Of a DNA stretch of 64,000 bases, positions 1 through 10,777 are shown in pieces; within the stretch, counting starts at the first letter, position 1; the number at the start of each line of letters is the position of its first letter. The notes under the pieces are model-generated. The model did no database searches. It was not told the origin of the DNA and worked only from the letters and a program-made list of their open reading frames with translations. The translations under genes and the position numbers were made by a program. This DNA is from Eleusine coracana subsp. coracana (lineage: Eukaryota; Streptophyta; Magnoliopsida; Poales; Poaceae), in assembly GCA_032690845.1 (NCBI GenBank), contig CM064426.1:60488631-60552630 (forward strand). The letters are read 5' to 3'.

Positions 1-243
1 TTACCGGCAAAATAATCAAACACATCAGATGTTTAAATTTGAGGTGTGTGATGACTGTCTCATCTTTTTTTCTTTTTTTTTTTTGTTTTTGAGGAAGTGA
101 TGACTGTCTTATCTGTCCGACAAATTCTTCTTCCAACTAAAACCTCCTATTTATTTATTGGAGGGAATTTTGGAAGACCATGTCAAATGAACAGGTAGTA
201 ACCTGTTCTGGCTCCATATTTGCAAGCTCCAATCCAGTCCCTC
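1..243. other. Left flank of the retrotransposon nest, no gene seen
   Basis: AT-rich sequence with a T-rich tract near 66-84 and no supported reading frame. It is the host (or older repeat) DNA into which the outer copia element inserted. It continues logically at 37,636 on the other side of the nest. Confidence 0.6.
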
Positions 244-248
244 TTCCA
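244..248. repeat. Target-site duplication TTCCA, left copy (outer copia)
   Basis: TTCCA lies directly before the copia terminus TGTTAAGAAATT at 249. The same five bases follow the other terminus at 37,631-37,635. This pair defines the outer element of the whole nest. Confidence 0.85.
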
Positions 249-539
249 TGTTAAGAAATTAGGCATTTTCAGGTTGATTTTAATCTATGTTATTAGCAGC
301 ATATAGGTGATGACAAATTTCACAAATTTATAATTACTAGTTACGATCGCAATCAGACTAGTAAGCACAAGAAGAATAAGGATGTACCCTGTAGAGGGAC
401 CAGTGCCGAAGACACCTGCGGCTCCATTCGTACCAGTCGTCATGGTACGTTGCTTGAAGTAGTCGATCTTAATTGATGCAGGTAGAACGTCGTTGCCGTG
501 CAGTCTCTCTCGAACAGCGCCAGGAATGAAGAAGTCGAG
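249..539 (-). repeat. Copia 3' LTR, outer part (interrupted)
   Basis: Positions 249-360 match 37,255-37,354 of the other LTR closely. Positions 361-539 are absent from that other LTR, which carries an internal deletion. The LTR continues at 24,269 after the inserted chromovirus. Confidence 0.82.
285..443 (-). CDS. Small ORF in the copia LTR with one hydrophobic segment (52 aa), uncertain
   Basis: An ATG at 443-441 opens 52 codons ending in TAG at 287-285, within the 3' part of the copia LTR (element orientation). The product has a Thr/Gly-rich start followed by one strongly hydrophobic stretch beginning GYILILLVLTSLIAIV, long enough for a membrane helix. The other LTR has lost this region, so conservation cannot be tested inside the window. 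I do not recognise a family. It may be chance coding in the R-U5 region, and there is no evidence of translation. Confidence 0.2.
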   Translation of the reverse strand: MTTGTNGAAGVFGTGPSTGYILILLVLTSLIAIVTSNYKFVKFVITYMLLIT

Positions 540-3500
540 TGTGACACCCAGGTGTCTCACTTCTACTTAAAAAACATAAAGAGCACAAATCATAAATATT
601 ATAGCATGAAATGATAGAGCCCAATTTATTTAAATTAATCCTAGGCAATTAAAGACCCTACAACCAAGATATTGAAGTAACTTAAAACATTTCAATATAA
701 CGTATGCCAAATAAATTCATAATCAGATTTGTAGTAACAAAATAGAATTTTATGAATTTAATGAGCATTTTACCAAATGTGGAAATACCCCAAATAATTA
801 ATTAAAACATAGAAACCTTTCACAATGGGGAATTAATTCTAAAATAATTATAAATCTTCTGATCATTTGGGCCCCACCAGAGCATCAGGAATAACCCAAA
901 GGACCTATGTGCAAAATTCCAATTTATTTGGAGGCACCTAGCTATTTTATTTCAAATTAATTGGAGCCAGGGACCTACATGTAAGAAATAGAATAAAATC
1001 TGGGCTGCAGTGAAAAATTCCTTTCTTCTTCTTTCCATTGGTGCAGGCCTCCTTCTCCCCCCAACATCGCTTCTCCCGGCCGCATGCCAGCCCTCTGCAC
1101 GCCATCACTGCCTTGGAACTCCACGCGCAACAGTGCGCGGCGCTATCCCGTCCCATCTACCCCCTCTTTTCCCTGTTCTCCCGCCGTGGATGCCACCCCA
1201 CCTTCATTTTTCACCGCATTTCCCGCCCTGCCATGGCAGAGCTGTAGGAGCTCGCCCAACCCCTCGCGCCTGACCGCTCCCGTCACCTCATCTGCATAGA
1301 TTGATGCGCTGACTTAGCGCGAACCTAAGCCACCCCACCCCGGAACCCCTCGGCCATAACCCGCATCCCTACTCTCTCTTTCTTCTTCCCCAACCACCAT
1401 TGCCGCCCACCACAATCGAGAACTATGAAAAACCATCGACCACTGCTTTCCCACATGAGCAAAACCCCCAACACGCACGCCTCACCCTTCTACACCTTCC
1501 CGTGCCCATGCTTGGCCAAATCCTCTCGCACATTGGTTGAATCGAAGAGAAATCAAAGGCGACCACCTCCGATGACCTCCTCTGCTGTGGGCCCCTCTTT
1601 CCTCTTTGTTCATGAGCGCAACTCACTACTCCACACTCCTAAACATCTCTCCCTTGCTTCCCAGCGTGAGATCGACGACATTCCCTGGCTGTTCTCCCGT
1701 TGCTCCGCCGATCCGAGCCACCTCGCCGATGAACCACCACTTGCGGCTTTCCTCAACACAGCTCGACTCGATGCCGGTCTTCGCATCGCCACTGCGGAAC
1801 TCTAGGTGAAGACGACTCCCGGTTTCGTGCCCTGTACCATTCCCGCGACGCCTCCAAACTTCCTCTCCCGCCACCTCTCATCTCTGACCACCTCCCAGTG
1901 AGCCACCATCCTTGCGAACTCCACCAAACCGTTCATCTCGGTATGCGCATCGAATCCCTAGGCTCGTGGCAAGCTTTCATTGCGCGTAAACGCTGGCGGC
2001 AAGCTTTGACCGCGCTCCGGCAAAGTCCCGGCGCAGCTGACCCCGTGCTGACTGGCGCCTACTGGCAGCCGATGTGTCGTCCACATCGCATCGACGTGTC
2101 GCCTACGTGGCATTTCCTAAAACCAGAAATACCAGGAAAAGCCAAAAAATGCTTAAAATTTCCAAAACTCATAGTAAATCGAATATAAATCCAATGAGGT
2201 CCAAACAAATTTTGTTAGGTTCATTTTAAAGTGCTCTATTTTAGCAAAATGATAAATCATGGTCTCTATACATGTATTTTTATTAATTCATTTAATTGTC
2301 AAAACACTCAATAACTCACCAGAAATTCTAGGAATAAAATTAAATCCTTACTTTTGGCATGCTTAGTAAACACATGATTATCTACCACCACAAATTTTAG
2401 CTTGGTAAAATAGGAATTATTTTAGGCTCTAGAATTTATTTAGTGTGTTTGCTTAGATTAATTCTAGTAATTAAATTATAAATATTTTACCCATGCCACT
2501 TGGAATAAAAATCACTCATATAAGCCTCTGTTCACAGTAAATCACACATGTCCAGAAACATAAATTTACTATACTAATTAATTTAATTTCTCATATCACT
2601 CATTTACTCTATTTAATTGCATAAGAAATATATATACTTAAAATCTTAAATAACAACTCTACTTCTTTGAAGCATATGGCTTTGAGAACATAATAATAAT
2701 TTTGTTAACAATAAAACACTAATGTGCTTGCATGTATCATATCATTGCATTAAATAATGTTTCGACAATGTTGTTAACTCAATTCCATCATATAGGTAAC
2801 GACCACCAGGAGCAAGAGGAGGATTATCAGAAGGATATTGACCCTCAAGAGCAAGAAGTTGTAGTTGCTAACACTAACATTGATCCAGACAAGCCCCGGT
2901 TTGCATTCTCCTTATATAAAGTTTTGCTACTCGACGTCACCACACCCGATCTGAGGTGTAAGTGCTTTTCTTGTGAAAGGTTTCCATACACGAGCTTAAT
3001 TGGTGCGTATGTGTCATGTATCTCGGATTTCCCAGCTGGTGTAAATCAATTACAATTGCTGTCCCTCGCAGTAATGAGTACCACTTGATCACTGAGTCAT
3101 CATGTAGTTGCACTTGATGTTATGAATATGGATTTATGGTTGTTATTGCTGATTATTATTATTGCTCTATTGTTGTATTTACTTTATATACTGTTTTGTT
3201 ACTTTATGATGCCTCACTAAAGTTACATTCCGCTCTACCCAATTAAATTGAGAAAATAAAACTTGATAGAACTAATAGATTGCTTAGTGCGAGTCCTTTC
3301 AAACAAGCCACCTACTAGAGCCATTGCATGTCTAAGTGTTCGACGGGGAAGTCTTGCTGAGTAATTAGTACATAGGCTTTGTGCCATTGTTGTTTTTCAA
3401 GTAATGAAGAAATAGAATTGCCTGTAGATGTGATACCTTGGGACATGCAAGTCCCTGAGGATTAGACTACCCACTGGGAGCCCGACTTGCCACCGCAGTG

Positions 3501-3751
3501 ATGTTGTGTGCTGCTAGAGTGATGGTTCTTCGGGCATGAATCATTACTACGCTGTATCATCGAGCTCATTAGTTTCTCAACATTATTCGCTTTCGCTGCT
3601 TTCAAAACATTCCTGAACTTGTATTATTCCGCTGCACTTTGATCACCTTAATGATGTAATATTCAACTTAAATTTGGACCAATATTGTATTATCAAGTGT
3701 CTACGTTATAAGCACCTTCGGGACCTCGATCCTCCGGGAAGGGGAGCCACA
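540..3751 (+). repeat. Chromovirus 5' LTR
   Basis: It begins TGTGACACCC and ends GGGAGCCACA just before the primer-binding site. It aligns along its length with 10,778-13,844 plus 23,601-24,268. Relative to that copy it lacks roughly 500 bases (the counterpart of 13,185-13,690), missing at about 2,930. The middle (about 1,000-2,110) is GC-rich and C-rich on the plus strand, unlike its AT-rich surroundings. The open frames there are not convincing genes. TATATAAAG near 2,914 is a possible TATA box. Confidence 0.86.
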
Positions 3752-3753
3752 GC

Positions 3754-3765
3754 TGGTATCAGAGC
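3754..3765 (+). other. Primer-binding site, initiator tRNA-Met type
   Basis: TGGTATCAGAGC begins two bases after the 5' LTR end. This is the standard plant sequence complementary to the 3' end of initiator tRNA-Met, where minus-strand DNA synthesis starts. Confidence 0.9.
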
Positions 3766-5081
3766 TGTGGTCTATGATAATACAACAAATAAATTGTATT
3801 TTCAAAAACTACGACGTTTGCGAGTAAGGATACGTTAGTATTGCCCATATAGATAATAGGGTGGTGACAAAGCTAACCTGGGTTATGTTTGTTTATATTA
3901 TTTGCATCTACGGCTTCTTCAAACGAAGGTACGTGTGTGCTTAACCGACATGCATGATATCGGTGTCTGTGCTCGTAGACGGATACGAGACACTGTTTGC
4001 TCATGACTTATCACGGGGCAATTCTTTTCCATGGATCATTACTAGTAGAATTATGCTTATTTTTATAGTTTCTTTTGAATTTGATGTATTGTTTCTGCAA
4101 TGGATCTTCTGCAGGTACACTAACACCATTAGTATAACATTTAGAATAACTTACGTGTTGAGTACGGGTCGTCACCAAATACTCGTGCCGCTTAGTATCG
4201 GCAGAATATGTGTTGTGTTATGAGGAATGATAGGTTAATAAAATGAAAATTTTGCATCATGCATCCCTATATAACTAAATTAAAATTTTGTTCTCATCTT
4301 TCTCACCAACCTCTGGATAAAAAATTTCTAAACCTATTGAGCATAAAATTTCAAAATACAAGCCCAATTGTCAAGTTAACAAGAATCTGTCCTATTTTTA
4401 GCTGTCAACTTCAAAAATTCATAGTTATTGATTTACTCAACCAAATAAGGGATACAAATACTTTTTAGAAAGAGTTAAACACCCTCTGTTCCCCGGTGTT
4501 TAAGTTAACTAATGATCATAATAGTAACAACCTCAGAAATAAGGAACAAGTGTAATCTGCCAACACACTATTTTCAGCATAACCCTGAACTTAAAAATTT
4601 CATAACTGGAGTTGTACTTTGAATTTTTAGGTGTTTGAACACAGTATGAAAATCCTTTGAAGTCTATTTGCATCTCCAATAGGTTTCATAATTTTATTGG
4701 TTTTCCTCTGTCCAGTACAGCCAAAACACTAAGCCCATGTCATCCAGAAATAGAATCAGCCAACCTGAACTTGCAAAATGCATAAGTCCCGATTTACTTG
4801 GAATTTTTGAGAGTGTAAATACAATCTGGAAAGCTATGAAAGTCTACTATAACATAGTTCCAAGCCCCAGTTTGAAGACTTTGTCTTCAGATCGAAATAC
4901 TCACTTTTCTGACTATTGTACAGTTAAGACAGAATCTGTTTTAAAACCCATTGTCGTATTATTACCCCTTGAGACTGGAAAATGTAAACTAATACTTTGT
5001 CTTTGTATTTCATAACACTTTATGTGAAATACATATTTACTGTAAGAAAGCTTTGACTCAATCAAAATACTTTCCTTGTAG
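3766..5081 (+). other. Chromovirus leader between primer-binding site and first ORF
   Basis: AT-rich untranslated leader with only short, unsupported open frames. I see no recognisable domain or RNA gene in it. Confidence 0.6.
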
Positions 5082-5951
5082 ATGGCTGAAAACAACAACC
5101 AACCACCACCGGGTTGGGAGATCACCGACGGTCTGGAGTTCACTGGGATGACTCATCTGTTTTGGAGAGTTCTCCATGGATTTGGTTATGATACCCCTCC
5201 CAGTTATGTTGGCAAGGAATTTCTCGAGCATGGAGTCCCCTCCTGTGTCATCCATGTGGCAGTTCCCACCTACTCGGTTACTCCAGCATGGGAATCCTAG
5301 ATTATTAGCGTCTCTGGGACAGATTTACCTTCCACTTGGGGTGTTGCTGCTTTTAAGGCACTCACTCGGTTTTGTGAAGATCATAAGCATGACGTTGCTG
5401 GAACACCCATCGCATTGTTGCCCATTAGTGATGTGAATGACTTTGAATGGAATAGGCATGTAGACTTCATTTTTGATCCAAACCATCGCCACCATGACCC
5501 TATGCTACCCATAATAGAGTATTATGGCTTATCCACTTTTGCCTTGTGCACAAACTTGAGCCGCCGACTGGATGTGTTTCAAGCTGCACTTCGACTTTCT
5601 GAAGTCGAAAAACAAGCTAAGGATGAGGAAATTGCAGAACTCAACCAACAAATCCAAGCAAAGAATGAAGAGATGGATGCGATTATAGAAGAACGTGACC
5701 AAGCCTTGCAGGATGCAGCAGATTTTGAGCATGACATGATTGAGGCTCAAGATGACTTGGACGCATTCAAGGCTGCCCACCTTCCTATTAAAGGGAATTG
5801 GGATGATATCATCATGGAATATGGAGAACAAGAGGATGCAGAGATGGCACCTGCCGGTATTAATGATGTTGAAATGATGGATCCGGAGGAACCGGAAGAG
5901 CCTATGGAACCGGAAGAACCAAAAGAGCCAGAAGATATAGACCAGGAGTAG
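5082..5951 (+). pseudogene. Extra ORF upstream of chromovirus gag (orf0-like), coiled coil and acidic tail
   Basis: One frame of 290 codons runs from the ATG at 5,082 to TAG at 5,949-5,951, broken only by an in-frame TAG at 5,298-5,300. The segment after that stop continues in the same frame, so one mutation explains the break. The N-terminal half is globular-looking (starts MAENNNQPPPGWEITD). Residues about 160-230 form a charged coiled coil (KQAKDEEIAELNQQIQAKNE). The C-terminus is a Pro-Glu-rich tail with repeated EEPEEP-like units. Extra ORFs before gag are known from some long-LTR grass Ty3 elements (I recall RIRE3/RIRE8 of rice). I know no biochemical function. It precedes gag by about 290 bases on the same strand. 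Confidence 0.6.
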
Positions 5952-6242
5952 ATGGTTTGCTGCACCCCTGTGTATGATTGTGTAGTATATGTATCTCTAG
6001 TTCAATGTAGGATTGTGAATCTTCCATAATGTGTCCGCAATACCGTAGCTAGGCGTTGGCACATATGTGTAAGAGATCGTGTGACGATGTCCTTTTAACA
6101 ACCATGTAGTCGGAATTGAATTAATGGAGATGGTTGTCGCTTCCAAAATTTTATTTATGCCTCTTGCAAATTTATATTCTTGCATATGTGTTTTATGGAT
6201 TATTTTGAGAAATAACTAATGTGCAACTGCATAAATTGCAGC

Positions 6243-7335
6243 ATGGTGCATACTCGGAATCAGGATGATCCTGAGAGCTCTCAGCAAGGAGCTAATGTTG
6301 AGCCCTCGCTGGCAGAAGTATTGGCTGCTGCACTCAATCGGCAGCAGAATGACTCAGTTGCTTCATCGACTGGTAGATATTACGTCCCATTTGGCTGGAC
6401 ATGGAGGCAACCACAACAACAATAACCAGCCTCGACAGACCACCTACTCAGACTTCCTGGGTACTCATCCGCTGACATTCGAGCGTGCCAGAGAGCCACT
6501 GGACGCCGATCATTGGCTGCGTCAGACTGAGTCTAAATTCAGTCTGCTGGATTGCACTGAGCACCAGAAGGTGCTATTCGCCGCCCAGCAACTCCAGGGC
6601 CCTGCTAGTGCCTTTTGGGCCAATTATGAAGCTTCTCTGCCCACTGGACGCCGCACTGAGTGAAATGAGTTCAAGACTGCATTTCGTGCTCATTTCATCC
6701 CCGCTAGCCTCATGCAGAGGAAATTCCAGGAATTCATGGATCTGAAACAAGGAGGGAGGAATGTCCTCCAATATTCTGAAGCTTTCAATCATCTTGCTCA
6801 ATATGCTACTGAGTATGTTAACACTGAGGAGAAGAAAAGATATGCATTCTTGTGTGGGATGAATGCCACGCTCAAGGAACGTCTGACTTGGCAGACGACT
6901 GGCACCTACAATGACCTGGTCAATACTGCTATTGTCCAGGAAGGCGCTATGCGCCAAGTTGAAGAAGAAGATCGCAAAAGGAAGGCCCCTGCTAGTGCCT
7001 CTGCTGCCCCACAGGCAAAGCATCGTCTGATTTACACTTCCCTCACCGGACAGCGTTTTCGGGCATCCCCGCAGCAGTAGTATCAATGATAGTTTGGCCA
7101 GAACTACTCGAGGCCACTACAGCAACAGAACTTTCCACCCCGTGCACCATATCAGCAGCAAGGAAACCATAATGCTCATGCCCCACAGCCCGCTGATCGT
7201 GGAAGCAACTATCCATGCTATAACTGTGGTCATACCGGCCACTTTGCTAAGAACTGCACTGCACCTAGGCGCACCAATAACAACAACAACAACAACAACA
7301 ACAATAGCAACCAGCGTCAGAACCAGAATAGGAAT
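6243..7335 (+). pseudogene. Chromovirus gag (capsid/nucleocapsid), broken
   Basis: The likely start is the ATG at 6,243 (MVHTRNQDDPESS). The frame shifts near 6,420, then runs in a second frame with stops at 6,661-6,663, 7,078-7,080 and shortly after. The middle holds the retrotransposon gag domain around WLRQTESKFSLLDCTEHQKV, which packages the RNA into particles. A CCHC zinc knuckle, CYNCGHTGHFAKNC, lies at 7,216-7,257 and would bind nucleic acid. A run of Asn codons (AAC repeats, about 7,276-7,305) follows the knuckle. Protease follows in the same frame, as expected for a gag-pol polyprotein. It cannot make full-length Gag. Confidence 0.85.
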
Positions 7336-7662
7336 GTGAATGCACCGACTCGTGGTGCCCAAGTGAACTACACCAATGCTGAAGACATCCCTCAGGGCGA
7401 AACCGTTCTGACCGGTACGCTCTCACTCTATCACCAGCCTGTCCTTACACTTTTTGATTCTGGTGCTATGCATAATTTCATTAGCAAAGCTTATGTGCAA
7501 AAACATAATCTCCACACCACCACCATAAATAGATGCTACACTATCCGTTCTCTCGCTGGACCATTTCTAACTAATGAAGTAGTATATAAAGCTCCACTAG
7601 AAATAATCAAAAAATTTACCCCACCGATTTCATCATGCTCAAGGATCAAGAAATCGATCTGA
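7336..7662 (+). pseudogene. Chromovirus aspartic protease (retropepsin-like)
   Basis: The domain continues in frame from the gag zinc knuckle. The active-site motif LFDSGAMHNFIS begins at about 7,450; its Asp is the catalytic residue of the half-site that dimerises to cut the polyprotein. The frame is lost near 7,640, where it shifts into the RT frame. The family normally keeps an uninterrupted PR-RT junction, so this copy is broken. Confidence 0.82.
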
Positions 7663-9130
7663 TCATAGGTATGATCTGGATGAAAACCCATAGAGCCATG
7701 CTAGACATCGAGCCTCATATCGTTCACATCAACTCTCCCTTGCATCGCCAAGACACACTTTCTCTAAGCACCGATTCATCGAAAGCCCTGGTTGTCCATC
7801 ACTTGGAAGGAAAATCACTCGAGAACATTCCTGTTGTTTGTGAGTATCCGGATGTGTTCCCTGAAGATATCTCTAGACTCCCGTCTAACCGTGAAGTGGA
7901 ATTTAAGATAGAGCTACAGCCAGGAACTTCTCCAATATCCCGTCGACCATATAAAATGGCTCCGAATGAGCTGGCTGAGTTGAAGAAGCAATTGAATGAG
8001 CTGCTAGAAAAAGGATTTATTCGCCCAAGTACTTCACCTTGGGGCTGCCTTGCTATTTTTGTGAAGAAGAAGGACAAATTTCTGTGTCTCATCGTTGATT
8101 ATCAACCTCTCAACGAAGTTACCATCAAAAATAAATATCCACTACCCCGTATTGATATCCTTTTTGACCAATTGGTTGGTGCCAAGGTCTTTCCAAAATT
8201 TACCTCCATTTGGGTTATCATCAAATCAAGATCAGAGCAGAAGACATTCTAATGGATTGTTCGAGTATCTAGTAATGTCATTTGGATTAACAAACGCCCC
8301 TGCCCATTTCATGTACCTCATGAATTCGGTATTCATGCCAGAGCTAGACAAATTCGTGGTAGTATTCATTGATGACATCCTCATCTATTCTAAGTCCAAG
8401 GAAGAGCATGCTAAACATCTTTGCATTGTTCTTTAACGGCTCTGAGATCACGAGTTATATGCAAAATTCAGCAAGTATGAATTTTTGTTAGACCATGTGC
8501 CATTTCTCGGCCACATAGTTTCAGTGGAAGGAATCTCAGTAGATCCCAGCAAAGTTTAAGATGTTCTAGATTGGAAGCCACCAAAAATAGTTTATCAAGT
8601 TCGTAGTTTCCTTAGATTAGATGGATATTATCGTAGGTTCATCCCTAATTTTTCTCAGTTATCCAAGCCTATCACAAGATTACTGAAAAACGATGTGAAG
8701 TTCGAATGGAGTGATAAATGTGAAGAAGCATTTCAAAAATTGAAGGAACTATTAACCACTGCCCTAGTATTGGCTCAGCCGAACATCACTGAACCGTTTG
8801 ACGTGTATTGTGATGCATCTGGGACAGGACTTGGATGTGTGCTTATGCAAAGAGGTCGTGTCATTGCCTATGCATCGCAACAACCAAGGAAGCATGAAGA
8901 ACATTATCCAACTCATAATTTAGAACTAGCTGCAGTTGTGCTTGCACTAAAGATTTAGAGGCATTATCTACTCGGGAATTTAGTGCATATCTACACAGAT
9001 CATAAGAGCTTGAAATACATTTTCACTCAATTGATCTGAACATGAGACAACGTTGATGGCTGGAATTAATCAAGGATTACAATCTGGAGATTCATTATCA
9101 TCCATGTAAGGCCAATGTAGTCGCTGACGC
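7635..9130 (+). pseudogene. Chromovirus reverse transcriptase and RNase H, broken
   Basis: The RT fingers and palm are visible: ELLEKGFIRPSTSPWGC, then a frameshift near 8,245, then SFGLTNAPAHFMYLMN and the catalytic box VVVFIDDILIYSKS near 8,355-8,400 (FIDD in place of the common YVDD, normal for Ty3 elements). RNase H follows at 8,695-9,060 with the DASGTGLGCVL motif and TDHKSLKYIFTQ. Stops interrupt it (for example 8,434-8,436 and 8,956-8,958). It would copy the element RNA into DNA and degrade the RNA strand. The domain order RT-RH before integrase is diagnostic of Ty3/gypsy. Confidence 0.88.
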
Positions 9131-9392
9131 GCTAAGATGAAAAATCCGCTGCAATAACTTGGTGCTGGAATTTCAGGACAGCCGCAACCACGTAACTATT
9201 TCAGAACCTAGCCTTCGTGTTTTGCCTGCTATAGTGATCAGCAACCTTAGTATACATTCCACCATCCATGAAGAAATCATTGCTGCACAGAAGAATGACA
9301 TTGGTATGAATTATATCCGTTAAAACATTAAAAATGGTAAAGCAAAATGTTTCATACAAGACTCGAACGGTACTCTATGGTTCAATAACCAT

Positions 9393-10496
9393 TTAGTAGT
9401 ACCAAAGGACTTTGAACTTCGATGGAAAATCATGGATGAAGCACATCACTCCAAATACTCCATCCATCCGGATAGTAACAAAATGTACCAAGACTTGACG
9501 AAGAATTTCTGGTGGACAAGAATGAAGTGAGAAGTTGCTCGGTATGTTGCAGAATGTGATACTTGTCAGAGAGTCAAGGCTGACCGTTTGAAACAAGCCG
9601 GACTACTTCAGCCATTGAGTATTCCCACCTGGAAATGGGAAGATATCAGCATGGATTTCATTGTTGGCCTCCCTCTCACTTCTCGGAAGCATGATTCAAT
9701 TTGGGTCATTGTGGACAGACTCACGAAATCTACCCACTTTGTACCGATCAATAACACATACAAGATAAAGCAATATGTAGAACTATACATAGCGATAATT
9801 CTATGTCTTCATGGAGTACCCAAGACCATTGTTACAGATCATGGCTCGTAGTTTGTCGCTCGTTTCTGGGAACAACTGCATGCTTCTCTGGGTACCAAGT
9901 TGATTCGGAGTTCTGCTTACCATGCCGCTACTGATGGACAAACAGAGCGTGTCAACCAGATTTTGGAAGATATGCTTAGAGCATGTGTTTTAACACATGG
10001 TGGTAACTGGGATGAGTACTTATCATATGTGGAATTCTCATACAATAATAGTTACCAAGAGAGTCTAAAAATGTCCCCATTTGAAGCACTCTACGGTCGG
10101 AGTTGTAGAACACCGTTAAACTGGTCTGAATCTAGAGAAAGAGTAACCTTTGGTCCTGACCTTATCAAGGATGCAGAAGAAAAGGTTTGTACCATTCAGG
10201 CAAATCTTAAAGCTGCTAAATGCCATCAGGAGAAGTATGCAAACAGACGATGTAGACCACTATATTTCAATAAAGGTGACTATGTCTATCTCCGAGTGTC
10301 GCCTATGAAGGGTATCCAACGGTTTGGAGTCAAAGGAAAGTTAGCTCCCTATTATATTGGACCATTCCAAATTCTGGAACGATGTGGAAACGTAGCCTAC
10401 AAGCTGGAGTTACCTGCTAACTTGTCTGGAGTTCATAACACCTTTCACGTCTCTCAGCTAAAGCGGTGTCTCAAACCACCTATTGACAAAATCTAG
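9393..10496 (+). pseudogene. Chromovirus integrase, broken
   Basis: The HHCC zinc finger is visible as HH...H near 9,440-9,470 and CDTCQR near 9,560. The catalytic D,D,E triad is visible as MDFIVGLP (about 9,655), VTDHGS (about 9,835) and TERVNQ (about 9,945). The C-terminal GKLAPYYIGPF and HNTFHVSQLKRCL segments are typical of Ty3 integrases. Internal stops occur near 9,528 and at 9,849-9,851, and the frame ends in TAG at 10,494-10,496. This enzyme would insert the DNA copy into the genome. Confidence 0.88.
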
Positions 10497-10709
10497 GAAG
10501 ACTATTACCAACTTCAACCAGACCTCACATACTCCGAACAACCAATAATGATCCTCGATGAGAAAGAGCGCACAACCCATAAAAGAACACTCAAATTCTA
10601 TAAAGTTCAGTAGAGTAATCACTCGGAAGACGAATCCACTTGGGAATCTGAAGAATTCCTGAGTACACATTACCCAAAATTTTGGTCATCATATGCAGGT
10701 ATATTTTGA
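10497..10709 (+). pseudogene. Chromodomain-like C-terminal extension of the integrase
   Basis: Reading through the TAG at 10,494 in the same frame gives a chromodomain-like pattern: PIMILDEKERTTH, then FYKVQ, a TAG where Trp is expected, then DESTWESEEFLSTHYPKF, ending in TGA at 10,707-10,709. The order of a beta strand with YKVQ, an acidic TWE helix and a YP ending matches chromoviral integrase tails, which are thought to guide insertion to chromatin marks. It is separated from the integrase only by nonsense changes. Confidence 0.7.
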
Positions 10710-10760
10710 CCACCATACTTCCCTCTAGTTTGCCTTGTTCATAATCTCGGGATGAGATTT

Positions 10761-10777
10761 CTTTAAGGAGGGAGGGC
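10761..10777 (+). other. Polypurine tract of the chromovirus
   Basis: CTTTAAGGAGGGAGGGC directly precedes the 3' LTR start. Purine-rich tracts at this position prime plus-strand DNA synthesis. Confidence 0.7.

Noticed and set aside
1010..2188. Several overlapping open frames in the GC-rich LTR block as host genes
   Set aside because: They overlap in many frames and both strands, lack domains, and lie inside an LTR. The same block is in the other LTR with stops in different places.
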